From Phreatobacter sp. (GTDB lineage: Bacteria; Pseudomonadota; Alphaproteobacteria; Rhizobiales; Phreatobacteraceae): 64,000 nt of DNA. Location of the stretch: the NCBI GenBank assembly GCA_019749835.1, contig JAIEPJ010000020.1, positions 26,412 through 90,411 on the forward strand, given 5' to 3'. Made by a program: the position numbers and the translations under genes. Below, piece by piece: positions 17,646 through 27,069 of the stretch (the stretch's first letter is position 1; each line of letters starts with the position of its first letter). The notes under the pieces were generated by a model. The model did not search any database, was not told the origin of the DNA, and saw nothing but the letters and a program-made list of their open reading frames with translations.

Positions 17646-19684
17646 CCATCCGGATCGGTGTGGATGTCGGCGGCTCGTTCACCGACTTTGCTGTCCTCGA
17701 CACCACGAGCGGCAAGGTCACGACCCTCAAGGTCTTCTCGCGGCCCGACGACCCCGGCGCCGAGATCATGCTGGCGCTCGACATCCTGCGCGACCGCGAC
17801 GGCCTCCATGCCGATGCCGTGACCGGGTTCGCCCACGGCACGACCGTCGGGATCAACACGGTGATCCAGCGCAACGGCGAGGCGCTCGCCTTGTTCACGA
17901 CCCGCAATTTCGAGGACGTGCTGGAAGTGGCGCGCCTGAAGATACCCCAGATCCACAATCTCTACTCGCGTCGTCCCGCGCCCCTGATCCGCCGCGAATG
18001 CGTCTTCGGGATCGACGAGCGGACTCTGGCGAGTGGTGACATCCTCGCCGCCCCGCGCCGAGACGACGTGACAGCGGCGGTCGAGGCGGCACGGGCGCTG
18101 GGATGCCGGGGAATGGTGATCGCCTTCCTGCACGCCTATCGCAACCCCGCCAACGAGCAGGCGGTGAAGGCGATGATCGCGGAGATCGCGCCGGACATGG
18201 CGGTCGTCGCCTCCGCCGAGACATGGCCGATCATCCGCGAGTACGAGCGAACCATCACGGCGGTGATCTCCGGCTATGTGCGGCCGCGCGTCAGCCACTA
18301 TCTCGATCGCTTCGAGGACCGGCTTCGCCAGCGGGGTGTCGTCTGCCCGCTCCTGATCACCAAGTCGAACGGCGGGGTGATGGGCCTGGACCAGGCGCGC
18401 GCCGAATGCGTGCAGATGATCCTTTCCGGCACGGCCTCCGGCGTCATCGGTGCTGGCCATCTCGCGCGCGCCTCCGGATTCGACCGGGTGCTCAGCCTCG
18501 ACATCGGCGGGACATCGGCCGATGTCGCCGTCATCGTCGACGGCGAGCCCCAGTACGGAGTCGGCGAGACCATCGGCGACTTTCATATTCACATCCCCTC
18601 GGTATCGGTGTCGTCGGTCGGCCAGGGCGGCGGCTCCATCGCCTGGGTCGACGACCTCGGCGTGCTCCAGGTCGGGCCGAAGAGCGCCGGCTCGACACCG
18701 GGCCCGGCCTGTTATGGCCGCGGCGGGGTGGCCCCCACGATCACGGATGCCATGGCCGTGCAGAACCTGATCGGTCATCTCCCGCTTGGCTATGGGGCGG
18801 TCAGCGTCGACCATGCAGCAGCCCGCGCCGCCTTCGCGCCACTGGCGGAGCGGCTGGACTCTCCGGTCGAATTGGTCGCTGCGGATGTCCTTGCCATAGC
18901 CGTGTCCGGTATGTTCGCCGAGGTCTCGGGGTTGATCTCGCGCTTTGCCATCGATCCGCGGGAGTTTCATCTCTTCGCCTTCGGCGGCGCCGGTCCCATG
19001 CTTGCCTGTTTCCTGGCCAGAGAACTGGACCTCAAGGGCATTGTCGTGCCACCGGCGCCCGGCGTGGTCTCGGCCTTTGGCGGGCTCATCGCCGACCTGA
19101 AGAACGACTTCATCGCCACGCTCTATCGCGAGGCGACGTCGGAGGCGATGGAGGAGGTTGCCGGGGTCTTCGGCACTCTGGTCGGGCGGGCCAGGGCCTG
19201 GCTGGAACAGCAGGGCCACGAGGGACCAGGTGCACTTCGCCTGTCGGCTGACATGCGCTACGCCGGTCAAAGCTTCGAGATCGAAACGCCCATCGAATCC
19301 ACTTGGGTGGATTCGCCTGACCTCGATTCGTTGCGCTCTGCCTTCCATGGCGAACATGCGCGGGTCTATGGGCATGCCGACACAGAAGGCGCCGTGCAGA
19401 TCGTCAATCTGCGGGTCGTCATCATGGCAGCGACTCCCAAGCCTTCCCTGGTCAAGCCGGATGGCGCGACCGGTCCGCTCCAGCCGACCCTGACGGTCGC
19501 CGCGCATTTCTACGGACGACCCCACCAGGTTCCGGTCTTCGTCCGGGACGACATCCGGCCCGGACATCGCGTGCCGAGCCCGGCCATCATCGCGCAGGAC
19601 GACACGACGACCGTGATACCTCCCGGTTTCGCCACAGAGGTCGACCGCTTCGGCAATCTCGTCATCACCAGGGACCGGCGCTGA
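17642..19684 (+). CDS. Hydantoinase/oxoprolinase subunit A family protein (HyuA-like)
   Basis: A 680-residue protein of the expected length. The N-terminal ATP-phosphate motif is DVGGSFTDFAVLD (residues 7-19), where most relatives have DVGGTFTD. A second actin-like signature, LSLDIGGTSADVAVI, is near residue 285. PGPACYGRGG near 355 and FAFGGAGPM near 445 are also typical. Known family members are ATP-dependent N-methylhydantoinase, 5-oxoprolinase and acetone/acetophenone carboxylase subunits. The partner B subunit follows with a one-base overlap. The substrate is not readable from sequence; cyclic ureides or lactams are the natural guess. Confidence 0.9.
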   Translation: MTIRIGVDVGGSFTDFAVLDTTSGKVTTLKVFSRPDDPGAEIMLALDILRDRDGLHADAVTGFAHGTTVGINTVIQRNGEALALFTTRNFEDVLEVARLKIPQIHNLYSRRPAPLIRRECVFGIDERTLASGDILAAPRRDDVTAAVEAARALGCRGMVIAFLHAYRNPANEQAVKAMIAEIAPDMAVVASAETWPIIREYERTITAVISGYVRPRVSHYLDRFEDRLRQRGVVCPLLITKSNGGVMGLDQARAECVQMILSGTASGVIGAGHLARASGFDRVLSLDIGGTSADVAVIVDGEPQYGVGETIGDFHIHIPSVSVSSVGQGGGSIAWVDDLGVLQVGPKSAGSTPGPACYGRGGVAPTITDAMAVQNLIGHLPLGYGAVSVDHAAARAAFAPLAERLDSPVELVAADVLAIAVSGMFAEVSGLISRFAIDPREFHLFAFGGAGPMLACFLARELDLKGIVVPPAPGVVSAFGGLIADLKNDFIATLYREATSEAMEEVAGVFGTLVGRARAWLEQQGHEGPGALRLSADMRYAGQSFEIETPIESTWVDSPDLDSLRSAFHGEHARVYGHADTEGAVQIVNLRVVIMAATPKPSLVKPDGATGPLQPTLTVAAHFYGRPHQVPVFVRDDIRPGHRVPSPAIIAQDDTTTVIPPGFATEVDRFGNLVITRDRR

Positions 19685-21654
19685 TGGCCTTCGATCCTCG
19701 TCACCTGAAGGTCTTCGCCAATTTCTGCGCCGCGGCCGCCGATGCCATGGCCTTCACGCTGATGCGCACCGCCCATTCCGCCTTCGTGAAGGAGACCGAG
19801 GATTTCTCCTGCCAGGTCGTCAGCCGCGAGGGTCTCGCCTTTGCCAACCCCCGCAGCTTCGGCGCCCCCTGGTATTCAGGGATCGACTATGGCCCGCTTC
19901 TCGCCCGTTTCGAGACCTATCGCGACGGTGACATCTGCATCACCAATGATGTCTACGAGGGCCATGTCGCCACCCATACGCCCGATATCCACATCTGGAA
20001 GCCGGTCTTCCATGCGGGACGCATCGCCTGTTTCGTCGTAGGCCATATCCACAACACGGATGTCGGCGGTGCCGTCCCGGCCTCGCTGTCTCGCTCGCTG
20101 ACCGAGATCGAGCAGGAGGGGCTGCGCATCCCCCCGGTCAAGCTGGTCGAGAACGGTCGGCTGAACACCTTCGTCCTCGCTGCGATCCGCTCCAACGTGC
20201 GCGCACCCGACCAGAACATCGGTGACATCCAGGCCCAGATCGCCTCGGTCAATGTCGGCGAACGGAAGATGGCCGAAATCGTCCACCGCTTCGGCTTCGA
20301 CGGGTTCATGGCGGGTGTCGACGCCATCCTGGACTATGCCGATCGTCAGGCCCGCGCCATCATCCGGCGGATCCCGGATGGCGACTATTTCTTCGCCGAT
20401 TATGCGGACGAGGATTCGGTCGGCGGCCAACCGTGCCGGGTGGCGCTGACGCTGTCGGTGCGCGGCGACGAGGTCGTGCTCGACTATACCGGCTCCGACC
20501 CGCAACTTGGCTCCTCGCTGAACATGCCGACCGGCGGCCGCGAGCGACACCCGCTCGTGATGGTGGGGCTGACCTATGTGCTGTGGACGCTGGACAACAG
20601 CCTCCTGCTGAACGCCGGGACGCTGCGGCCGACACGCGCGGTCCTCCCCGAGGGCAGCGTCGTGAATTGCCAGATGCCCGCGGCTGTCGGCATGCGCTCC
20701 CTGACATGCGCCATGACGCAGATCGTCACCGTCGGCGCCTTCGCCCAGGCGATGCCCGATCTCATCCCGACCGCCTCTCCGGGCGGCAATGCCATCATGA
20801 ACATCAAGACGCAGGGACGTGCCGGACGCCCGGTCATGGCCTCGATCGGTCCGGTCGGCGGCGGCGGCGGGGCCACGCCCTTCGCCGATGGCTCGGACGG
20901 CGCTGGCGGAGCGACCGGCTTTCTCCGCAACACGCCGATCGAGATCAGCGAGGCGGAGGTGCCGATCCGCTTCCTGCGCTACGGCCTCGAGCCCGATACC
21001 GGTGCCCCGGGGCGCTATCGCGGTGGCCTCTCCGCGGTCATGGAATTCGAGGTGGCCGCCCCCGAGACGGTCGTCACGGCCCGAAACCGCAACCGCTCGG
21101 TGATGGGGAGCTGGGGCCTGCACGGCGGATCGCCGGGCCGGATCTCGCTGTTCCTGCGTAATCCGGGCCGCGCGGACGCGGTTTCGCTGGGCAACACTGA
21201 TCTCGTCGCCTGCGCACCAGGCGACGTCATCCGGGTCGTCGGACCGGGGGCCGGAGGATGGGGGGACCCCTTCCGACGCTCCCCTGAAGAGGTGCTGACC
21301 GACGTCGTCCGCGGCGCTGTCTCTGTGGCGAGTGCCCGCGCCGACTATGGCGTGGTGATCGCGGACCGGGCGGTCGATGTCGCAGCCACGACAGCGATCC
21401 GCAGTTCCCGGGCCGCGCAACCGGAAGAGGCCGTCGTGTTCAGCCCCGAGCGCATCGCCTTCGAAACGATCTGGACACGCGAACGCTACGATCTGCTGAC
21501 CGACTTCCTGGCCCGGCAACCCGTGACCTGGCGCTTCTTCCTGAAACACCGCGTCTTCGCGGCGGTGGCGGCGTCATCACAGGCTTCACCCGTGTCGGAC
21601 CAGATGCGGGCGATCTTCGCCGACCTGACGCAACGCTACGGCCTGCCGGCCTGA
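19684..21654 (+). CDS. Hydantoinase/oxoprolinase subunit B family protein (HyuB-like)
   Basis: A 656-residue partner of the preceding gene. Recognisable signatures are TAHSAFVKETEDFSCQV near residue 28, GHIHNTDVGGAVPASLS near 120, DYTGSDPQLGSSLNMP near 265 and GPGAGGWGDPFRRSPEEVL near 520. The C-terminal extension of about 110 residues lengthens it relative to small HyuB proteins. Its stop lies three bases from the stop of the convergent ABC ATPase gene. The hydantoinase unit and the leftward importer operon therefore meet tail to tail and may serve one pathway. Confidence 0.9.
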   Translation: MAFDPRHLKVFANFCAAAADAMAFTLMRTAHSAFVKETEDFSCQVVSREGLAFANPRSFGAPWYSGIDYGPLLARFETYRDGDICITNDVYEGHVATHTPDIHIWKPVFHAGRIACFVVGHIHNTDVGGAVPASLSRSLTEIEQEGLRIPPVKLVENGRLNTFVLAAIRSNVRAPDQNIGDIQAQIASVNVGERKMAEIVHRFGFDGFMAGVDAILDYADRQARAIIRRIPDGDYFFADYADEDSVGGQPCRVALTLSVRGDEVVLDYTGSDPQLGSSLNMPTGGRERHPLVMVGLTYVLWTLDNSLLLNAGTLRPTRAVLPEGSVVNCQMPAAVGMRSLTCAMTQIVTVGAFAQAMPDLIPTASPGGNAIMNIKTQGRAGRPVMASIGPVGGGGGATPFADGSDGAGGATGFLRNTPIEISEAEVPIRFLRYGLEPDTGAPGRYRGGLSAVMEFEVAAPETVVTARNRNRSVMGSWGLHGGSPGRISLFLRNPGRADAVSLGNTDLVACAPGDVIRVVGPGAGGWGDPFRRSPEEVLTDVVRGAVSVASARADYGVVIADRAVDVAATTAIRSSRAAQPEEAVVFSPERIAFETIWTRERYDLLTDFLARQPVTWRFFLKHRVFAAVAASSQASPVSDQMRAIFADLTQRYGLPA

Positions 21655-21657
21655 CGC

Positions 21658-23439
21658 TCAGCCCGCCGGAAGGTGGCAAGCGATCGCCCCGCCCGCCGCC
21701 GTTGTGCGGATCGGCGGCTGGCCGATCTCGCAGGTGCCCGCGATCCGGTCGGGGCAGCGGGGATGGAAGACGCAGCCCTCGGCCAGAGAGAGGTCGACCT
21801 TGCCTTCGCGCGCGGCCAGGGCCTCCTCCTCCAGCCACCCCCGCCGCAGGGCTGGAACCGACGCCAGCAGCAGCCGGGTATAGGGGTGATGATCCGTCCC
21901 GGCGATGCCCGACGCGGCCATCGTCTCGACCTGCCGGCCGGCATAGAGAACCAGGACGTCGTCGCAGATGGCCCGGACGGTCTTCAGGTCATGGCTGATG
22001 AACATGGTCGTCAGGCCGAGTTCGCGTCGCAGTTCCACGATGAGGTCGAGGATGGCGGCCGCGACCACCGTGTCGAGCGCAGAGGTAACCTCATCGCAGA
22101 GCAGCACGTCGGGCCTGGCCGCCAGCGCCCGGGCGAGGTTCACGCGTTGCTTCTGGCCGCCGGACAGGTCACCTGGAAGTCGGCCCAGAACATCGGCCGG
22201 CAGGTGGGTAAGATCCAGCATCCGGCGGACCTGAGCGCGGCGCTCCTCACCGCGCAGCCCGAAATAGAAGGTCAGCGGACGTCCGATGATCTCCTCGATC
22301 GACATGGTCGGATTGAGGGCTGTGTCGGCCGACTGGAAGACCAGCTGAATGCGCCGGAGCTGATCCTTGCTGCGCTGGGCGAGGGCCGGCGGCAGGTTTT
22401 CGCCCGCCAGCGCCACGGTGCCGCGGGTCTGCGGGGCGAGGCCGGCGATGACACGGGCAAGGGTCGACTTGCCGCAACCGGACTCGCCGATGATGCCGAG
22501 CGAGGCACCGCGCGCGATCGTCAGAGCGACGTCCCGGAGGATCGGAATGCGCGGCTCGCCGGTCTCGGTCAGGCCGCCGTATCCGGCCGTCAGACCCGTC
22601 ACGGCGAGAAGCGGCGGCTCCTTGGCCTTGGCATCCTCGTCCCGCAGCCGCGGCGCCGGCTCGGCGGCGGCGAGAAGGCTTCGGGTGTAGTCGTTCTTCG
22701 GCTGCGTCAGCAGGGCATCGATCGGCCCGGTCTCGCGGACCTCGCCGTTGCGAAGCACGACGATGCGATCGGCAATCTGGGCGATGACCGCGAGATCGTG
22801 GGTGACATAGATGCCGGTGGTCGCCCGGTCGCGGATCGCCGCCTTGAAGGCCTTGAGCACCTCGATCTGCGTCGTCACGTCCAGCGCCGTCGTCGGCTCG
22901 TCGAAGATGACGACATCGGGGTCCGTGATCAGTGCCATGGCCGCCATGAGGCGCTGCAGCTGGCCACCGGAGACCTGATGCGGATAGCGGTTGCCGATGG
23001 TGTCCGGCGCGGGAATGGCAAGGGCGCGGAACAGGTCGACGGCCTTGGCACGCGCCTCGGCTTCGCTGGCGGTGCCGTGGATCAGCGCGCTTTCGATGAC
23101 CTGCGCCATGATCGTGCGGGAGGGATTGAAGGAGGCCGCCGCGCTCTGGGCGATATAGGCGATGCGCCGGCCGCGGATGGCCCGCAGGGCCTTCTCGCCG
23201 AGCGACGTGATCTCGGCCTCGCCAACCCGGATCGTGCCACCCGATATCCGGCAGCCGTAGCGCGCATATCCCATGGTCGCGAGCGCGATCGTCGTCTTGC
23301 CTGAGCCCGACTCGCCGATGAGCCCGAGCACCTCGCCACGCGCGACCTCGAGGCTGACGCCCTTGACGATCTCGGTCTCGGTGCCGTCGGCGCCGCGTGC
23401 CGTCACACGCAGGTCCTGGATGCTGACGAGGGCTGTCAC
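21658..23439 (-). CDS. Fused dipeptide/opine-type ABC ATPase (DppD-DppF-like double domain)
   Basis: A 593-residue protein with two complete ATPase halves. The first has Walker A GESGSGKTT (about 40-48), signature VSGGQLQR and Walker B VIFDEPTTALD. The second has GESGCGKST (about 320-328), LSGGQKQR and LLCDEVTSALD. Separate DppD and DppF subunits are fused here, a common variant. Translation starts at GTG 23439, one base from the permease stop. It is the last gene of the leftward operon and powers the permeases at 23441-25239. Confidence 0.92.
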   Translation of the reverse strand: MTALVSIQDLRVTARGADGTETEIVKGVSLEVARGEVLGLIGESGSGKTTIALATMGYARYGCRISGGTIRVGEAEITSLGEKALRAIRGRRIAYIAQSAAASFNPSRTIMAQVIESALIHGTASEAEARAKAVDLFRALAIPAPDTIGNRYPHQVSGGQLQRLMAAMALITDPDVVIFDEPTTALDVTTQIEVLKAFKAAIRDRATTGIYVTHDLAVIAQIADRIVVLRNGEVRETGPIDALLTQPKNDYTRSLLAAAEPAPRLRDEDAKAKEPPLLAVTGLTAGYGGLTETGEPRIPILRDVALTIARGASLGIIGESGCGKSTLARVIAGLAPQTRGTVALAGENLPPALAQRSKDQLRRIQLVFQSADTALNPTMSIEEIIGRPLTFYFGLRGEERRAQVRRMLDLTHLPADVLGRLPGDLSGGQKQRVNLARALAARPDVLLCDEVTSALDTVVAAAILDLIVELRRELGLTTMFISHDLKTVRAICDDVLVLYAGRQVETMAASGIAGTDHHPYTRLLLASVPALRRGWLEEEALAAREGKVDLSLAEGCVFHPRCPDRIAGTCEIGQPPIRTTAAGGAIACHLPAG

Positions 23440-23440
23440 C

Positions 23441-24280
23441 TCAATGCACTCCCTCGCGCACGCGGCCGCTGAAGAAGGCGTCGATCGACAGGTTCACCGC
23501 GATGGTGAGGGAGGCAATGGCGAGTGCTGGCAGGACGACGGCGGGCGCGCCATAGGCGAGACCACTGATGTTCTCGCGCACCAGTGACCCCCAGTCGGCC
23601 TGCGGGGGCTGCACCCCGAGACCGAGGAAACTGAGGCTCGACAGCAGCAGAACGACATAGATGAACCGAAGGCCGAAATCGGCGAGGACCGGGCTCACCA
23701 TGTTCGGCAGGATCTCCCGGGTCATGATGTAGAACGTGCCCTCCCCCCGCGCGCGTGCCGCCACGACGAAATCGAGCGCCGCGACATTCACCGCCACGGA
23801 CCGGACAATGCGGTAGCAGCCGGGCACGTAGATGATGGCGAGCGTCAGGATCAGCACCGGCACCGACGAGCCGAAGGCCGCAACGACAACAAGGCCGAAC
23901 ATCTTCGAGGGAATGGAAATCAGCGCATCGAGAAAGCGGCTGAGGGCGGCATCGAAGAAACCGCCGATCGCCGAAGCGGCTAGGCCCAGCATCAGGCCGG
24001 TGGTGACCGCCAGGCTCGTAGCGACGAGGGCGATGCCGAGGGTCTGGCGGGTGCCGGCGATGATACGGGAGAGCATGTCGCGGCCAAAATAGTCCGTTCC
24101 GAGGAGGAACTTGGCGCTGAAACCCTCGAACAGATCGGCATCCTGGATGGCGGCGGGATCATAGGGAGCAATCGCCGGGCCGAACACCGCGACGAGCAGC
24201 CAGGCGATGACGATCACCGGAGCGATGATCCGGGTGAGGTTGCGGGTCCGGCGGGGGCGAGTGTCGGCGATGGCGGCCAT
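23441..24280 (-). CDS. ABC transporter permease, DppC-like
   Basis: A 279-residue membrane protein. An N-terminal cytoplasmic stretch (MAAIADTRPRRTRN) precedes the first span. LGTDYFGRDMLSRIIAGTR near residue 60 is the DppC/OppC signature. The EAA loop reads VVAARARGEGTFYIMTREILPNM. ATG at 24280 lies two bases after the stop of the DppB-like gene. The open frame further upstream is a shadow of that gene. Confidence 0.92.
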   Translation of the reverse strand: MAAIADTRPRRTRNLTRIIAPVIVIAWLLVAVFGPAIAPYDPAAIQDADLFEGFSAKFLLGTDYFGRDMLSRIIAGTRQTLGIALVATSLAVTTGLMLGLAASAIGGFFDAALSRFLDALISIPSKMFGLVVVAAFGSSVPVLILTLAIIYVPGCYRIVRSVAVNVAALDFVVAARARGEGTFYIMTREILPNMVSPVLADFGLRFIYVVLLLSSLSFLGLGVQPPQADWGSLVRENISGLAYGAPAVVLPALAIASLTIAVNLSIDAFFSGRVREGVH

Positions 24281-24282
24281 GC

Positions 24283-25239
24283 TCAGCCCTGCCTCAGACG
24301 TGGATTGGCGAGGATGGCGGCCACGTCGGCTGCGGTGACGAGGACGAGATAGGCGGCACAGAACAGCATGGCGCAGGCCTGGACCAGCGGCAGGTCGCGC
24401 GTCGACACGCCGTCGACCATCAGCTTGGCGATGCCCGGATAGTTGAAGATGGTCTCGACGATGATGACCCCGCCGAGCAGGAAGGACAGCGAGAAGGCGA
24501 TCGCATTGGCGATGGGCCCGATGGCATTGGGCAAGGCATGCCACAAGACGATGCGCATCTGGCTGGCGCCCTTCAGCCGCGCCATCTCGACATAGGACGA
24601 CGACAGGACGTCGACGAGAGCGGCGCGGGTCATGCGCGCCATCTGGGCGACGACGACAAAGGTCAGCGTCATGACCGGCAGCGCGAAAACGCGGATGGCA
24701 TCGAAGAGGCCATTGATCCGGCCGAGCTGGGACAGCGCCGGCACCCATTGCAGGTGAACCGCGAAGATCAGAACCGCCGCCGATGCCACAAGGAACTCCG
24801 GCACCGAAACGACCAGCACCGTCGACGCGCCCACCACCCGATCGTAGAGAGACCCCCGCCAGACGGCGGAAGTGATCCCGAGCGTCAAGGCGAGCGGGAC
24901 GGCGACGAGCGCCGTCACACCGGCGAGAATGAGGGAGTTGCCGAGCCGTGACCCGATGAGCGCAGCAACCGGCTGGCCGTTGACGAGGGACAGTCCGGCA
25001 TCGCCGGTCAGCAGTTTGCCGAGCCAGGCAAGATAGCGCTGGAAGGGCGGCACATCGAGGCCGAGCGCGGTGCGCAGGCCGGCGACGGCCTCGGGCGTCG
25101 CGGCCTGGCCGAGCAATTCCTGGGCGACATCACCTGGCAGAAGGTTGGTGATGACGAAGACCGCCGTGGCGACGAAGAGGAGCGTTGCCAGCGACAGCAG
25201 GAAGCGGCTCAGCAGAAGCCAGCCGATCGTCGCCCTCAT
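24283..25239 (-). CDS. ABC transporter permease, DppB-like
   Basis: A 318-residue membrane protein. The first span is at residues 8-32 (FLLSLATLLFVATAVFVI), followed by NLLPGDVAQELLG, standard for DppB/OppB. The EAA loop is seen as EMARLKGASQMRIV followed by WHALPNAIGP. It is the first membrane gene after the binding protein, separated from it by a hairpin. Confidence 0.92.
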   Translation of the reverse strand: MRATIGWLLLSRFLLSLATLLFVATAVFVITNLLPGDVAQELLGQAATPEAVAGLRTALGLDVPPFQRYLAWLGKLLTGDAGLSLVNGQPVAALIGSRLGNSLILAGVTALVAVPLALTLGITSAVWRGSLYDRVVGASTVLVVSVPEFLVASAAVLIFAVHLQWVPALSQLGRINGLFDAIRVFALPVMTLTFVVVAQMARMTRAALVDVLSSSYVEMARLKGASQMRIVLWHALPNAIGPIANAIAFSLSFLLGGVIIVETIFNYPGIAKLMVDGVSTRDLPLVQACAMLFCAAYLVLVTAADVAAILANPRLRQG

Positions 25240-25265
25240 CGCCTCCTCCTTTCATCGTCTCGAAA

Positions 25266-25290
25266 GGCGCCCCCGCGAAGCGGAGGCGCC
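25266..25290 (-). terminator. Intercistronic stem-loop after the binding-protein gene
   Basis: GGCGCCCCCGC (25266-25276) pairs with GCGGAGGCGCC (25280-25290) across a GAA loop, with one mismatch in 11 pairs. It lies between the binding-protein stop (25300) and the permease start (25239) on the leftward message. There is no T-run, so RNA protection or partial attenuation is likelier than full termination. It is placed like the hairpins at 2725 and 53103. Confidence 0.6.
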
Positions 25291-25299
25291 GTGACCGGG

Positions 25300-26925
25300 T
25301 CAGGCGTCGAGCCAGACATGCTCGGCGAAGGCGTAGCCCATGAGCGAGCCCGTTCCCATTGGCGTCAGGCCTTTCAGCTTGGCTGAATGGGCGTCGAGAC
25401 CGCTGATGAAGACCGGAATGCCGATGCCCGAGCTCTCATGCACCATCACCTGCATGTCGGTATACATCTGCTTGCGCTTGGCCCCGTCCGTCTCGGCACG
25501 CGCGGCCAGCAGCAATTGGTCGAACTTCTCGTTCTTCCAGCCGCTCTCGTTCCAGGCCGCCGTGGAGGCGAAGAACAGGCTGAACAGCACATCGGCCGAG
25601 GGGCGCGGGTTGATGTTGCCGTAGCCGACCGGAACCTTCATCCAGTAGTTCGACCAGTAGCCATCGGCCGGCACCTGTCGCAGCTCGATCTTGACACCGA
25701 TGGCCTGGGCCGCCTGCTGCAGCAGCAAGCCCATCTCGACCGAACCGGTCGCGGCAACGGAGGTGACCACGGGAATGGTCGAGCCGATCGCGCCGGCCTT
25801 GTTCATGTGGAACTTGGCCTTTTCCGGATCGAAGGGCCGCTGCGGAATGTCCTTGGCGTGGTAACGGTTCATCGGCGGGATCGGCTGGTCGTTGGCCACC
25901 TCCGCATAGTTCTGGAAGACATTGCGCCGGATGACGTTGCGGTTCATCAGCAACTTCATGCCGAGGACGAAGTCGGCGTTGTTGCCGGGCGGCTGGTCGA
26001 GGCGCATGACCAGATCGGTGTAATTACCCGACTTGGTCTCCATGATCGCCAGATCATTGCGCGCGAGGATCAGACGCGCCGAGGCCGGGTTGACGTTACC
26101 GACAAGCTGCACGTCACCGGCCATCAATGCGTTGACGCGGGCGCCGACGTCGGGAATGCCGAAGAACTCGATCTCGTCGACATAGGGCCCGCCGCCCTGC
26201 TTCCAATAGTTCTCATTGCGGACGGCGATGGACCGGACGCCGGGCGTGAATTCCTTGCACTTGTAGGGGCCGGTGCCGATGCCCTTGGAGAAATCGGTAG
26301 TGCCGGCCGGGGCGATCAGGAAGTGATGCGTGCCGAGAACGACGGGGAAATCGGCATTGGGACCGGTGAGCGTGACGGTCACCTCATGGGTGCCGGTCGC
26401 GACGATCTCCTTCATCTGGGCGGCGAGGGCGCGGGCCCGCGACCCGGTCGCCGGATCGAGATGGCGCTGCAGGGAGAAGACGACGTCCTCGGCCTTGAAC
26501 TCCTTGCCGTCGTGGAACTGCACGCCCTTGCGCAGCTTGATGGTCCAGACTGTCGCCTTGTCGCTGGTCATGGATTCCGCCAGCGACATCTGCGGGGTCA
26601 GCGTGGCGTCGAGATCGACAAGGCCGTTGTAGAACATCGAACAGCGGCAGTAGTCCGTCGAGTAGGACTGCTTGGCGGGATCAAGCGTATCGGCGGTCGA
26701 CGTGCCGAAACCTGCAACACGGATCTTGCCGCCCTTTTTCGGGGTCTGGGCATGGGCCGTCGTGGCGGCGCCAATCAGGCTCCCGCCGAAGCCAGCACCG
26801 ATGCCGATCGCACCGAGGAGCGCGAGGACGTCGCGGCGAGAGGCGCCTGTACGCACGGCCTGCATGAGGCGTTGGCGCTCCGTCAGCGACAGGAGCGAAA
26901 GCGGATCGAAGGACTGTCCGGTCAT
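25300..26925 (-). CDS. ABC transporter substrate-binding protein, dipeptide/opine type (SBP_bac_5), Tat-type leader
   Basis: A 541-residue cluster-C binding protein. An unusually long N-terminal part (about 30 residues) precedes the twin-arginine motif ASRRDVLALLGAIG, and the signal ends near TAHAQ (about residue 60). The mature chain has the expected GGKIRVAGFG start, LDPAKQSYSTDYCRCSMFYNGLVD and VWTIKLRKGVQFHDGKEFKAEDVVFSL (two parts of the family signature). GGGGA precedes the ATG. It is transcribed after the PuuB-like oxidase gene, 144 bases away. The ligand is probably a modified peptide or opine-like amide. Confidence 0.9.
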   Translation of the reverse strand: MTGQSFDPLSLLSLTERQRLMQAVRTGASRRDVLALLGAIGIGAGFGGSLIGAATTAHAQTPKKGGKIRVAGFGTSTADTLDPAKQSYSTDYCRCSMFYNGLVDLDATLTPQMSLAESMTSDKATVWTIKLRKGVQFHDGKEFKAEDVVFSLQRHLDPATGSRARALAAQMKEIVATGTHEVTVTLTGPNADFPVVLGTHHFLIAPAGTTDFSKGIGTGPYKCKEFTPGVRSIAVRNENYWKQGGGPYVDEIEFFGIPDVGARVNALMAGDVQLVGNVNPASARLILARNDLAIMETKSGNYTDLVMRLDQPPGNNADFVLGMKLLMNRNVIRRNVFQNYAEVANDQPIPPMNRYHAKDIPQRPFDPEKAKFHMNKAGAIGSTIPVVTSVAATGSVEMGLLLQQAAQAIGVKIELRQVPADGYWSNYWMKVPVGYGNINPRPSADVLFSLFFASTAAWNESGWKNEKFDQLLLAARAETDGAKRKQMYTDMQVMVHESSGIGIPVFISGLDAHSAKLKGLTPMGTGSLMGYAFAEHVWLDA

Positions 26926-27069
26926 TGTTGAGTTCCCCTGGTCTTGGTGGTCGTCACTCTGCAGATCTCTGGATCGTCCCCCTGCGGCGCGGAGCCTTTG
27001 CCCTCTCTCGCCGATGGGGATCTTGCCGTGTTGCCGTCTCAGGCCGTCGTTGCCACCTCCCTCACTGGC

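Noticed and set aside
17579-19567. 662-residue open frame on the minus strand
   Set aside because: A shadow of the hydantoinase A gene. It is rich in Asp, Arg and His runs typical of antisense frames in GC-rich DNA.
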